Shown here: in pieces, positions 51,959-61,065 of the stretch | How positions within the stretch are numbered: the first letter of the stretch is position 1 | Layout: the number at the start of each line of letters is the position of its first letter | Assembly: GCF_000172975.1 (NCBI RefSeq) | Contig: NZ_ABTR02000001.1 | Span: forward strand, 1,216,501 to 1,280,500 | Length of the DNA: 64,000 bases | DNA from: Dethiosulfovibrio peptidovorans DSM 11002 | GTDB lineage: Bacteria; Synergistota; Synergistia; Synergistales; Dethiosulfovibrionaceae | Reading direction: 5' to 3' | The notes under the pieces: model-generated | What the model saw: the letters and a program-made list of their open reading frames with translations, nothing else | What the model was told of the DNA's origin: nothing | The model's database searches: none | Made by a program: the position numbers and the translations under genes

Positions 51959-54066
51959 GATCGTTGAGAAGCTACGGTCGCCTACTAGGCGCCATAATGG
52001 TGGGGCTCTCTCTGTTGGGAGGAGTAGCTGCCTTTTGTTTCCAGTTGAGATCATTCCAGGAGATCTATGAGGATTCTATAACGAGCCGATTCAACTACCT
52101 CTCCCAGTTTCTGGAGGATAAACTGTCCTCCTACAGGAACACGATGCGTTACTGGGGAGTCTCTGGAATGACCAAGGGAGTGGAGGATTTCATGATGTCC
52201 TCTCCGGAGCTCAGAGGGCTTCTGTTCTGCGACAGGAACGGCACGGTCCGTTGGAGCAATCTTCCCTACGTCCAGGGCGGCATGTCAGTCTCCCCTAAGT
52301 TCCTTTCCGGCGAGTGGATTCCGTCGGTGCTGTTCGGGGACATGTCGTCTCCGGGGTTAATTTTGTCCGTGCCCCTGCCGGACGGGTGGCTTCTGTGCGA
52401 CGTGAATACGTCCATGTTGCTGGAGTCCGTTAGGTTGAGGTCCAGAGGCAGAAGCGTAATGGCCCTGGTCGGCGCCGACGGCAGGGTCATCCATAACTGG
52501 GGAAGAGCCGAGTTCGCCTCCATCGGCATGGTACTTCCTAGGGTCTTGCTGAGGGACAGATATCAGGAGGTCGTTCTCTCCATGGGGAAGGTGAACGCCT
52601 TTTCCAGGCGGTTGGTGGGAGGCCTTTTCCTGGTCGCCTTCTATCCTCAAAAGGTCCTTATAGAGAGCGCTCTTTCCCAGGCCGTCGTCGTCGCTGCTCT
52701 GATCTTTTTGGGCGGTTCAGCGATGTTTCTGGTCTTCTGGATAGGACACGACAGGATCAGCCGATCCTTCGGAAGGTGGGTCGATTTCCTGGCCGGTGCC
52801 TCCGACAGGATCGGATCCTGCCAGTCCTCCTTCACCCTTGCCGAGTATCTGGTGGATTTCGAGGGACAGATGGGGGCTCTGGACCATCATTTCGAGGAGG
52901 AGGCCCGTTTGGGAGATGCCTTTCAGCGGCTCATAAGGACCATCGGCGACAAGGAAGAGTCCATTATGGCTCTTCTGGAGGAGACCACCGCTATGGAGGA
53001 AAGCCTCAAACAGACCAACGACGAACTGGAACTCGTCATGGCTCAACTGGAGAACATAATGAGCCTTGCCGAGGGGGCCTCGGACGGTAATACTCTTCAA
53101 GGTGTGGCCGAGTCGATCGCCTCAAACCTGCGCAGGACCTTCCGTTGCGGTTACGTGGCTTTCGTCGCCTTTAACAGGTCCTTCCCCTACATATGGGGGG
53201 AATCGGGAGAGCGCTGTTCGCCGTTGCTATCTAGCGAGCTGTCCTACCTCGGGGAGGATCCTCTTTTCGAGGATGGACGTCTCTCTATGCCGGTATCCTT
53301 CATGGGAAGGGTCCAGGGTTACGTCGTTATCGAGGGAATATCGAGCTACGGGAACGAGAAGGTGGTGGAGGTGCTGAGGAGGTTCGGCCTTACCCTGGGA
53401 GGACTTCTCCACGCCAACGAGCTGCTCATAGAGGTCAGATCGTCCTTCCACTACTTTGCCCTAAGGATGCAGGCTTTCACGGAGATATACCATGAGGAGA
53501 CCGGCGAGCACGTAGCTAGGGTGGGAGAGTTCGCCGCCTTCTTCGCCAGACAATTGGGATTTTCTGAGGGATTCGTGGAGGATATAAGGATATATGCCCA
53601 GCTTCACGACATAGGTAAGCTGAGGGTCCCCAAAGAGATATTGGGCAAGCCCGGATCTCTATCGGATGCGGAGTTTGAGGAGATAAAAAAACACACGATT
53701 TACGGTGCGGAGGTGATAGGAGATTCCTCGTGGCTCGACATGGCCAGAAATATCTGTCTCTGTCACCACGAGAGATGGGACGGAACCGGATATCCCAGAG
53801 GGCTGGTCGGAACGGATATCCCCATCGAGGGAAGAATAGTGGCCCTTTGCGACGTTTACGATGCGCTCAGAGGGGAGAGATGCTATAAGCCTCCCTTCTC
53901 CCACGAGAAGGCTCGAAGGATAATATTGGAGGGAGACGGCAGGGTCATGCCCGGGCATTTCGATCCGGAGATACTGGATATCTTCAGGGAGAACGATGGC
54001 TTTTTCGAGAGGATCTACGGGGCTTTTTCAAACGAGGAGTTCGGTGGGTCCATGAGGTCGTCATAG
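51955..54066 (+). CDS. membrane HD-GYP sensor (cyclic-di-GMP phosphodiesterase family)
   Basis: This 703-residue protein has membrane segments at about 12-32 and 238-262 enclosing a periplasmic sensor domain. A cytoplasmic coiled-coil and GAF-like region (about 330-490) follow, then an HD-GYP domain with HDIGKLRVP near 552-560 and HHERWDGTGYP near 602-612. The intact HD and GYP motifs predict hydrolysis of cyclic di-GMP. The TTG start is coupled to the preceding binding-protein gene, so an external ligand may set cyclic-di-GMP levels. Confidence 0.88.
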   Translation: MRSLRSYGRLLGAIMVGLSLLGGVAAFCFQLRSFQEIYEDSITSRFNYLSQFLEDKLSSYRNTMRYWGVSGMTKGVEDFMMSSPELRGLLFCDRNGTVRWSNLPYVQGGMSVSPKFLSGEWIPSVLFGDMSSPGLILSVPLPDGWLLCDVNTSMLLESVRLRSRGRSVMALVGADGRVIHNWGRAEFASIGMVLPRVLLRDRYQEVVLSMGKVNAFSRRLVGGLFLVAFYPQKVLIESALSQAVVVAALIFLGGSAMFLVFWIGHDRISRSFGRWVDFLAGASDRIGSCQSSFTLAEYLVDFEGQMGALDHHFEEEARLGDAFQRLIRTIGDKEESIMALLEETTAMEESLKQTNDELELVMAQLENIMSLAEGASDGNTLQGVAESIASNLRRTFRCGYVAFVAFNRSFPYIWGESGERCSPLLSSELSYLGEDPLFEDGRLSMPVSFMGRVQGYVVIEGISSYGNEKVVEVLRRFGLTLGGLLHANELLIEVRSSFHYFALRMQAFTEIYHEETGEHVARVGEFAAFFARQLGFSEGFVEDIRIYAQLHDIGKLRVPKEILGKPGSLSDAEFEEIKKHTIYGAEVIGDSSWLDMARNICLCHHERWDGTGYPRGLVGTDIPIEGRIVALCDVYDALRGERCYKPPFSHEKARRIILEGDGRVMPGHFDPEILDIFRENDGFFERIYGAFSNEEFGGSMRSS

Positions 54067-54111
54067 ATCCACGTTTAAAAAACGACGGTTATAACGGAAG
54101 GAGGTCTTTTT

Positions 54112-54633
54112 GTGTATTCATTCGAGAAGGGGCAGCGTCCCCTTAACCCCTATCTGGCTGGAGCTATCACCGGAGGTCTGGTGGCCTTGTCCGTGGTGGC
54201 GACGGGAAAGTTCTTCGGGGCTTCCACTACCTTCGCCAGGGCCGGGGCGGCTTTGGTAAATATGATTTCCCCCGAGCACGGTGCGTCCTTGGATTATTTC
54301 GTCAGATATCCCTTTGCGGTAGACTGGCAGTTGCTTTTTCTCGTGGGAATTTTCGTAGGTTCTCTGCTGTCCTCCACGGTCAACGGAACCTTTTTCATAG
54401 ATGTCGTCCCTGAGCTTTGGAGAGAGCGTTTCGGGGCCAGGACATGGCTCAGGCTCTTTACCGCTTTTCTCGGAGGTGTCCTGGTGGCTTTCGGGGCCAG
54501 AATGGCAGGCGGCTGTCCCTCGGGGCACGGCCTCAGCGGGGTGATGCAGCTATCCATGAGCGGCTTCGTCTCGCTGGCGGCGTTCTTCGTAGGCGGTGTC
54601 GCCATGGCTCGGATAATATACGGAAGGAGCTGA
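54112..54633 (+). CDS. YeeE/YedE sulfur-transport family protein, first half
   Basis: This 173-residue membrane protein has four or five hydrophobic segments. It contains the family motif GARMAGGCPSGHGLSG (about 127-142), whose cysteine passes thiosulfate-type sulfur through the membrane in TsuA-like proteins. It represents the half of the YeeE fold carrying the GGCxSGH signature; the other half is encoded by the next gene. Together they may import thiosulfate or a related sulfur compound, which would fit a sulfur-reducing anaerobe (inference). Confidence 0.83.
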   Translation: MYSFEKGQRPLNPYLAGAITGGLVALSVVATGKFFGASTTFARAGAALVNMISPEHGASLDYFVRYPFAVDWQLLFLVGIFVGSLLSSTVNGTFFIDVVPELWRERFGARTWLRLFTAFLGGVLVAFGARMAGGCPSGHGLSGVMQLSMSGFVSLAAFFVGGVAMARIIYGRS

Positions 54634-54638
54634 GACGT

Positions 54639-55166
54639 ATGTTCGTGTCGATAATGGCGCTTGTGACCGGAGCGGTCTTCGGTGTCCTGATGCAGCGGTC
54701 GGAGGTACTCAGATACGACCGGCAGCTGGGGGCTCTCCTGTTGGAGGACATGACCATCGTCAAGTTCATGCTGTCCGCCATAGTGGTGGGGTCCGTCTGT
54801 ATATACGCTCTTCTCGGCATGGGGCTGGTGTCCCTGTCGGTAAAGTCCACCGTCCTGGGCACCAATCTCGTCGGCGGGGTCGTGTTCGGCATAGGCTGGG
54901 CTCTGTTGGGGTACTGCCCCGGCACGGCGGTAGGAGCTCTCGGCGAGGGAAGAGTTGACGCCTTGGTCGGTATGATAGGCATGGTCTTCGGAGCGGTCCT
55001 TTTCGCCGAACTCTACCCCTTCACCAAGCTGTCCCTATTTTCCTGGGGGAACATAGGCAAGGTAACAATGCCGGGATTCACCGGCACCGGTCCTTGGATA
55101 TGGATAGTCGGGCTTGCGGTGGTGGCGGCAGGTCTATGTTTTCTGTTCGAGAGGAACGATCTGTGA
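54639..55166 (+). CDS. YeeE/YedE sulfur-transport family protein, second half
   Basis: This 175-residue membrane protein has four hydrophobic segments. It contains GIGWALLGYCPGTAVGAL (about 86-103), matching the second cysteine motif of the YeeE/TsuA family. It starts five bases after the first half ends, with GGAAGGAG as ribosome-binding site. In many bacteria the two halves are a single protein of about 350 residues, so here the transporter is a heterodimer. Its stop overlaps the GTG start of the GH3 gene. Confidence 0.83.
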   Translation: MFVSIMALVTGAVFGVLMQRSEVLRYDRQLGALLLEDMTIVKFMLSAIVVGSVCIYALLGMGLVSLSVKSTVLGTNLVGGVVFGIGWALLGYCPGTAVGALGEGRVDALVGMIGMVFGAVLFAELYPFTKLSLFSWGNIGKVTMPGFTGTGPWIWIVGLAVVAAGLCFLFERNDL

Positions 55167-56788
55167 CGATGGAGTTTCGGCGAATTGCCGCGGCGTTGGG
55201 GGCCTTGGCCCTGCTGGCGTCCTCCCCCGTCTGGGCCATGACCTTGGAGGAGAAGGCGGGGCAGGTACTGGCCCTTTCCTTTTCGGGAACCTCCCTCGAC
55301 GAGGAGACCAGATTCCGATTGGAGGAAATTAAGCCCGGAGGTCTCATACTGTACGGGAAAAACGTCGAGTCCCTTTCGCAGGTCAGGTCCCTTTTGTCTT
55401 CTATCAGGGAGAGGGTCCGCTTAGATATCCCATTGATGGTAGCGGTGGATCAGGAAGGAGGTACGGTCGCCAGGATAAGAGGGCACGGTGCGGACTTCCC
55501 GGGGAACATGGCTCTGGGAGCCACAGGCGATCCCGATCTGGCGGAAAGACAGGGTTTCATCATGGGACGGCAGCTTAAGAGCCTGGGGATCGACCTGGAT
55601 TACGCTCCCGTCGTGGACGTAAACAGCAATCCCTCTAACCCTATAATAGGGGTGCGTTCCTTCGGCGACGACGTCGCCACGGTATCCTCAATGGGGGCCT
55701 CCATGATAAAGGGGTTCTCGAGGGCCCGAATGGGTTGCAGCGCGAAGCATTTTCCCGGGCACGGAGACGTCGATATCGACTCCCATCTGGGGCTTCCGGT
55801 GCTGAATCGTTCGCTCGAATCGATGAGGTATCTAGAGTTCCCGCCGTTTCGAAGTGCCGTCGAGGCCGGAGTTCCCGCCGTCATGACCGCCCATATAGTG
55901 GTTCCCTCCCTGACCGGAGAGCTTCCGGCGACACTGTCTCCCGAGGCGATATCGCTTCTTAGAGACGAGATGGGGTTTGAGGGAGTGGTGCTGTCCGATT
56001 CCATGGGAATGAGGGCTATCTCCAACGGATGGGGAGTTCCCGATGCGGTGGTGATGGCTCTGAGGGCCGGTGTGGATTTCGTCCTTCTGGGGGCGGATCC
56101 CGCCTTCCCTCCCGAAGGGCACAGGGAGGTCCGAGACAGGATCGTAGAGGCGGTCCGTTCCGGCGAGCTGGATAAGGCCAGGTTGGACGATGCGGTGGAG
56201 AGGATCCTGCGCTGGAAAGATGATATGGGTCTATTCTCCGGGGAGGTCCGCCCCGATTGGGTGGGCGGCTCCGCCCTGGCGGAGGAGATAGCCTCCAGGA
56301 GCGTGACACTTATCAGGTCGGATGGTCCCCCTCCTCCTCTGAGGAAGGGAGACCATGTCACGCTGATATGGCCGGAAAAAAGGGTCGCTGCGGCGGAGCT
56401 CCTTCTGAGCCGACTGTCCGACCTGGGGGTATCCGGCCGGATAGTGCTCTTCGGAGGTCGGACAGCTCCGGACGTTAATGTGAATGATATAAAGGGTCCG
56501 GTGTTGATGGGGTGCTACGATCTCGTTCGGGACGAGCCCTCCGCGTCGTTTCTGAGGGAGGTCCTCGAGGAAAAACCCGACTGTGTCTCCCTTTCGATGA
56601 AGACCCCCTACGATCTCACGGTGTTGCCCGAGGCCGAGACGGCCCTGGCATGTTTCGGAGATACCCCACCTACGTTGGAGGCTCTGGCCTCGATACTTTT
56701 AGGGGAGATCCGTCCTTCCGGACATCTGCCGGTGGAGTTGCCCGGCCTCTATCCCAGAGGATGGGGCGTATCCTGGTCGTCCAGATAG
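55163..56788 (+). CDS. glycoside hydrolase family 3 enzyme, NagZ-like beta-N-acetylhexosaminidase
   Basis: This 541-residue protein has a signal peptide (about 4-24, ending PVWA), so it is exported, unlike cytoplasmic E. coli NagZ. The GH3 domain shows AVDQEGGTVARIRG near 95, the NagZ signature KHFPGHGD near 194-201, and the nucleophile Asp in LSDSMGM near 277. A C-terminal domain of about 170 residues follows. It probably removes N-acetylglucosamine from peptidoglycan fragments. GTG at 55163 overlaps the previous stop (GTGA); ATG at 55169 is an alternative. Confidence 0.88.
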   Translation: MTMEFRRIAAALGALALLASSPVWAMTLEEKAGQVLALSFSGTSLDEETRFRLEEIKPGGLILYGKNVESLSQVRSLLSSIRERVRLDIPLMVAVDQEGGTVARIRGHGADFPGNMALGATGDPDLAERQGFIMGRQLKSLGIDLDYAPVVDVNSNPSNPIIGVRSFGDDVATVSSMGASMIKGFSRARMGCSAKHFPGHGDVDIDSHLGLPVLNRSLESMRYLEFPPFRSAVEAGVPAVMTAHIVVPSLTGELPATLSPEAISLLRDEMGFEGVVLSDSMGMRAISNGWGVPDAVVMALRAGVDFVLLGADPAFPPEGHREVRDRIVEAVRSGELDKARLDDAVERILRWKDDMGLFSGEVRPDWVGGSALAEEIASRSVTLIRSDGPPPPLRKGDHVTLIWPEKRVAAAELLLSRLSDLGVSGRIVLFGGRTAPDVNVNDIKGPVLMGCYDLVRDEPSASFLREVLEEKPDCVSLSMKTPYDLTVLPEAETALACFGDTPPTLEALASILLGEIRPSGHLPVELPGLYPRGWGVSWSSR

Positions 56789-57846
56789 GGAGCCATCTTT
56801 TCTAGAAAGGTGGAGACGAGGCCCGGATCCAGCTGGGCTCCGGTATTCCTCTTCATCTCCAGGCTCGCCTCCTCGGGGGTGAGCCTTTTTCTGTAGGGGC
56901 TGTCGTCTGTTATCGAATCGTACACGTCGCAGACCGAGATTATCCTGGACAAAAGGGGGATGCTGGCTCCTCTCAGTCCCTCGGGGTATCCCTTGCCGTC
57001 CCATCTCTCGTGGTGGTACCTTATGGGTTCGGCCATGTCGGAGAGTGGCTTCGATTTGGTCACGGCGGTTGCTCCCGCCTCGGAGTGTCTTTTCACTACC
57101 TCGTATTCCTCCTCCGTGAGAGGCCCCGGCTTCATTATTATCTCTCTGGGGATAACGAGTTTGCCGATGTCGTGGAGCAGTCCGGCCCAGTAAAGCCTGG
57201 TGCTCTCCTCCTTAGAAAGGCCCATGGCCTCTGCGGTTTTTCTGCACAGGTTAGCCACGGATTTCGAGTGGTCCTTCGTGCAGGAGTCGTAGTCGTCCAG
57301 AAATTCGGCCAATACCATGATAACCTGTTCCAGTAGGTCCTGTTTTGCCCTGTACACTCTCCTCATGGAGAAGAACATACCGGCTATCTGTCCAAGAGAC
57401 TCGAGGGTCTGGACGGTCGACTCAGGAAACTTCGCGTCGGTATTTCCGCAGATGTCCAAGGCCAGATACCCCGCAACTTTTCCGTCGGAACGGATGGTAT
57501 AACGGCAGGAGCTTACCGCCGGTAGGGTCAACCGTCTCATCTCATCTGCTATTTCCTTGGGAACTCCGATAAATCTGTTCGAGGGATGGTCCATCACGAT
57601 AGGCCTGTCCTCCGTCGACATATAGCGGCTTTGCAGTTTCAGTCTGTTGAGACCTTCCATATCGTGTCCCACCGCGTCGATGAACCTCCAACAGTCTCCG
57701 TCTAGGACCGATATGCAGCCGGCGTTCGCTTCCGGTACCAACGACATAGCGCTTCTGAAAAGAAAGACGGTGATGATCGTCAATACAACGACCACCGGGA
57801 TGCATCCTCTGAGAGCTTTTTTGGGGATCTCTTTTCTCATAGACAC
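56749..57846 (-). CDS. HD-GYP domain protein with N-terminal membrane anchor
   Basis: This 365-residue protein has one membrane segment (about 14-32) and a short sensor-like region that includes three cysteines (C44, C52, C114). The HD-GYP domain has H225-D226 in LLHDIGKL, H278-H279 and GYP at 286-288. It should hydrolyse cyclic di-GMP. The GTG start is preceded by GGGAGGTG. Its 3' end overlaps that of the convergent GH3 gene by 40 bases. It is a second HD-GYP protein within 3 kb but is only similar in the catalytic domain. Confidence 0.87.
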   Translation of the reverse strand: MSMRKEIPKKALRGCIPVVVVLTIITVFLFRSAMSLVPEANAGCISVLDGDCWRFIDAVGHDMEGLNRLKLQSRYMSTEDRPIVMDHPSNRFIGVPKEIADEMRRLTLPAVSSCRYTIRSDGKVAGYLALDICGNTDAKFPESTVQTLESLGQIAGMFFSMRRVYRAKQDLLEQVIMVLAEFLDDYDSCTKDHSKSVANLCRKTAEAMGLSKEESTRLYWAGLLHDIGKLVIPREIIMKPGPLTEEEYEVVKRHSEAGATAVTKSKPLSDMAEPIRYHHERWDGKGYPEGLRGASIPLLSRIISVCDVYDSITDDSPYRKRLTPEEASLEMKRNTGAQLDPGLVSTFLEKMAPYLDDQDTPHPLG

Positions 57847-58026
57847 TATATCTAGACACCTCCCTAATTCCCGATAATACCATCTCCTCTCGCCGTTTTT
57901 GGAAAAATTTTTCTCGGGATCGGAGAAGGCAGGTTCGAAATGGTAAAATAAAGCGTATAGTGGTAAGCTGTATGGGACATTTTAGACAACCATCTGTAGC
58001 AGAGGACGGAAGGAGGAGAGTTCTCG

Positions 58027-59814
58027 TTGAAAAAGGACAAAAACGACGGTCTTGACGGGAAGAAGGGAACTCAGAAGGAAGGGGCACAGGAAAAGAAAGC
58101 CTCGAAGGGCATGTCCAGCGACTCTTTTCAGGAGTCCGTTTGGGAGGAGCAGGATAACGTCTCCACCTCGCAGGATAGCGGCGAAAAGGCCTCCGAAGGG
58201 GAGGAGTCTCCGTTTGCCTCCATCACTAACTGGTTCAGTGGCCTCAAATGGCTGAACGGCGGTGACGACGACGAGGGAAAGGGATGTTGCTCCGGCAACT
58301 CCAAGGACGATGGAACTGGAGAGAATGGTATGCCTGATTTCAAAAAACACTGGAAAAAATACGCTGTAGTAGGTCTTGTCCTTTTGATTCTTTTCAACGT
58401 GGTTTGGACGTTGATGGACAGCCGCATAGGCTCGGTCTCCGGCGATATCTCCAAGCAGTCCGCCGAGATAGAGGCCCTCAAAAAGGACCTGGACGTCATG
58501 AAATCGTCCATGGCCGACAAAATTGCCGCGATGGACGAGGCCCTCAAGGGAGCCGGATCGGCCATCGAGGGAATCCAGGGAGTCGTCTCCGGCTTCGAGA
58601 AGGACATGGCCGAGCTGGAGGGCAAGGTCAGCGACGATCGTTTCCTCCTGGCCAGACACGAGGAATATCTGCGTAAGTCCATTTCGGACAAAAAGAGCGC
58701 GATTCGCAAGTATGCCAGGGATCTCAGGGTTTACGAGGCTCTCCTGACCGAAGGTGGTTCTGTGGCTCTGCCCAAGATCCCCGTCGTTAAGGCGGCCGTC
58801 TCTCAGGGAGACTCGGAGCCGGTCGGACCGGTCAAGAGCACTCTTCAGCTAACCCAGGACAGCCTTTCCATAACCAGGGATACCTTGGCCATCACCAGGG
58901 ATTCCCTCGAGAAGGCCCGTGCCGATCTGATGAAGAAGGAAAAGGATAACGCCGCTCTTACTTCCGATCTCAGGATGGCTAGAAAAGAGCTGCTCGATAT
59001 GGAGGCCAAGCTCGCCGAGATGGAGAGAAAGTACAAGGATCAGTCTCTCGACCTGTCTCAGACGAAGGCCGACCTTGCGGTAGCCCAGAAGGAGGCCTCG
59101 GACCTGAAACTAGAGATCTCCAAGACCCAGGGGTCCTTGAGGGAAGAGATCGAGAAGACCAAGAAGGTCCTCACCGAGAAGACCGCCGAGCTCGATCGTT
59201 TCCGCGCCTCTTTGGCCGAGAAAGAGCAGCAGATCAAGGATCTGGAGGCCAAGGTCGCAGGGCTTCAGAAGTCCCTTGAGGAAAAGGAAGGAACTCTTTC
59301 CTCTGTCAAGGAAGAGCTGACCAAGGTAAAGAACGAAGCGGTCATCAAGGCCAAGGAGCTTTCCGAGAAGTCCGGTCTTCTGGAGGCCACCAGAAAGGCT
59401 CTTGAGGAGATGAAGGGTGCTTCCGCCAAGATGAAGGAGCAGCTCGAGAAGGCTGTAGCCGAGAAGGACAAGCTCATCGCTGATTCCAAGGCCAAGATCG
59501 ACGCCTTCGCAGGAAAGCTCAAGAGCGCCGACGAGCTCTCCGTAAAGGCCAGCGACGAGATCGAGGCCCTCAAACAGGCAGTAGAGGCCAAACAGGCCGA
59601 GCTCGTCGAGGCTGTGAGCAGCATAAAGGCCCACGAGGAGAGACAGAAGGCCCTTGAGCAGAAGCTCGTGGTAATGGAAAAAGAGGTCGCCCAGGCTCGT
59701 GCCGAGCTTAAAGAGGTGAAGTCCGAAGCGGCATCCTCCGACGTGGAGAAAACTGCCGTCGAAGAGGCTGTCTCCTCGGAGGACAAGGTGACCGAAGAGG
59801 CCAAGACGGAGTAA
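58027..59814 (+). CDS. membrane-anchored coiled-coil protein of unknown function
   Basis: This 595-residue protein begins at a TTG behind a GGAGGAG site. Residues 1-100 are charged and polar with repeated Ser/Glu. One membrane segment (about 116-135, VVGLVLLILFNVVW) follows. The rest is almost wholly coiled coil: long heptad-like runs rich in Glu, Lys, Ala and Leu (about 140-575), with an SLSITRDTLAITRDSL repeat near 280-295. The topology suggests a single-span protein with a long rod. Roles in envelope organisation are plausible, but no family is recognised. A strong terminator follows. Confidence 0.75.
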   Translation: MKKDKNDGLDGKKGTQKEGAQEKKASKGMSSDSFQESVWEEQDNVSTSQDSGEKASEGEESPFASITNWFSGLKWLNGGDDDEGKGCCSGNSKDDGTGENGMPDFKKHWKKYAVVGLVLLILFNVVWTLMDSRIGSVSGDISKQSAEIEALKKDLDVMKSSMADKIAAMDEALKGAGSAIEGIQGVVSGFEKDMAELEGKVSDDRFLLARHEEYLRKSISDKKSAIRKYARDLRVYEALLTEGGSVALPKIPVVKAAVSQGDSEPVGPVKSTLQLTQDSLSITRDTLAITRDSLEKARADLMKKEKDNAALTSDLRMARKELLDMEAKLAEMERKYKDQSLDLSQTKADLAVAQKEASDLKLEISKTQGSLREEIEKTKKVLTEKTAELDRFRASLAEKEQQIKDLEAKVAGLQKSLEEKEGTLSSVKEELTKVKNEAVIKAKELSEKSGLLEATRKALEEMKGASAKMKEQLEKAVAEKDKLIADSKAKIDAFAGKLKSADELSVKASDEIEALKQAVEAKQAELVEAVSSIKAHEERQKALEQKLVVMEKEVAQARAELKEVKSEAASSDVEKTAVEEAVSSEDKVTEEAKTE

Positions 59815-59846
59815 TCGGTTCCTATCCCGAAAGACAGACCATCGTG

Positions 59847-59879
59847 AAGGTGGGCCCTTGTGGCCCACCTTCTTTTTTT
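59847..59879 (+). terminator. terminator of the coiled-coil protein gene
   Basis: AAGGTGGGCC and GGCCCACCTT form a perfect 10-bp stem with a five-base loop, followed by a CTTTTTTT run. Confidence 0.9.
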
Positions 59880-59907
59880 CTGAAGACCAAGGTATTCTTT
59901 ATAATGT

Positions 59908-59937
59908 TTGACATTCCATACGACGGGAATGTATCAT
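59908..59937 (+). promoter_or_regulatory. sigma-70 promoter of the TRAP transporter operon
   Basis: TTGACA (59908-59913) and TATCAT (59932-59937) are separated by 18 bases, about 50 bases before the start codon of the TAXI binding-protein gene. Confidence 0.6.
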
Positions 59938-59987
59938 ATAAAGAGGGTGTTTCACCCTGCGATATAAACTTCAAGGAGGGCTTCATA

Positions 59988-60989
59988 ATGAAAAAGGGGT
60001 TTATTGCAGCTTTGCTGGCGATATTTGCACTGTCCGCTGCCGTAGCGGGAACGGCTCAGGCCGTCGAGTTCGTAACGATCGTCACCGGTTCCACAGGCGG
60101 TACCTACTATCCGGTAGGGACCATAATAGCCAACAGCATGAACAAGGAGATGATGTCCAAGGGAGTCAAGGTCTCGGCTCAGAGTTCCGGCGGTACAATC
60201 GAGAACCTCAAGATGCTCAAGAACGACGAAGCGGAGATGGCAATAGCCATGTCCAACCTCACCGGCTTCGCCTACAAGGGCGTCGGCACCTACGAGGGTA
60301 ATCAGATTCCGTCCCTTCGCTACGTTATGGGTCTCTGGCCCGACGTCACCCAGATCGTTGTCCGCAAAGAGGCGGGAATCGAGACCTGGGGAGACCTCAA
60401 GGGGAAGAGAATGGCGGTAGGACCTCCCGCCTCCGGGACCGAGTTCACCAGTAAACTGGTGTTGAGAGCCGTGGCGGGATTGACCTTCGAGGACATCCAG
60501 CCCGAGTACATCGGCTACAGCGAGGCCGCTCAGGCTCTTCAGAACGGCAGACTCGATGCCTTCAACGCCGAGACGGGGTACCCCGTTTCCGCCGTGTCCG
60601 AGCTCTACGCCGGACGGGTTCCAGTGGGGATGCTGGAGTTCTCCGACGACGAGCTTGACGAGCTTCAGCTGGAGGCCCCCTATTACGCCAGGGTGGTCAT
60701 CCCCGCCGACGTATATCCCAAGCAGACCAAGCCTCTGAATCTGGTCGGAGTCAAGTCCGCCCTTATCGTCAGCGATAAGGTCAGCGACGAGATAGTCTAC
60801 GAGACCCTCAAGGTCATCTACAACGACCGCGAGGCTATGAAGCAGGCTCACGCCGCCTTCACCAAGGTCGACTACGACCATCCCATGGCCGGACTCTACG
60901 GTGCTCCTCTCCACCCCGGTGCCGTTAAGTTCTTCAAGGAACAGGGCTTCGAGATTCCCGGATCCCTTCTTCCGCCCGAGGCGAAATAG
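59988..60989 (+). CDS. TRAP transporter solute-binding protein, TAXI family
   Basis: This 333-residue periplasmic protein has a signal peptide (about 1-25, ending AQA). The TAXI signature VTGSTGGTYYPVG lies near 32-44 and is followed by AQSSGGTIENLKML. ATG at 59988 follows AAGGAGGG. It captures a substrate such as an amino acid or dicarboxylate, commonly glutamate in TAXI proteins, for the fused permease encoded next. A hairpin with a T run after this gene (61010-61041) probably makes the binding protein more abundant than the permease. Confidence 0.93.
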   Translation: MKKGFIAALLAIFALSAAVAGTAQAVEFVTIVTGSTGGTYYPVGTIIANSMNKEMMSKGVKVSAQSSGGTIENLKMLKNDEAEMAIAMSNLTGFAYKGVGTYEGNQIPSLRYVMGLWPDVTQIVVRKEAGIETWGDLKGKRMAVGPPASGTEFTSKLVLRAVAGLTFEDIQPEYIGYSEAAQALQNGRLDAFNAETGYPVSAVSELYAGRVPVGMLEFSDDELDELQLEAPYYARVVIPADVYPKQTKPLNLVGVKSALIVSDKVSDEIVYETLKVIYNDREAMKQAHAAFTKVDYDHPMAGLYGAPLHPGAVKFFKEQGFEIPGSLLPPEAK

Positions 60990-61009
60990 GTCCCACGTAG
61001 ACAACACCG

Positions 61010-61041
61010 TGCGGTGCCGGCTCACGCCAGCACCGCATTTT
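61010..61041 (+). terminator. partial terminator between TAXI binding protein and permease genes
   Basis: TGCGGTGC and GCACCGCA form an 8-bp stem with a short inner GG/CC, followed by TTTTTGG. As it sits inside an operon, it is probably an attenuator that lowers permease expression. Confidence 0.7.
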
Positions 61042-61065
61042 TGGATTTTGGAGGGAGTGGTCTAG

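Noticed and set aside
59110-59868. Leu-rich minus-strand frame of about 250 codons
   Set aside because: Antisense image of the Glu/Lys/Ala-rich coiled-coil gene, which explains the repeated Leu/Gly composition.
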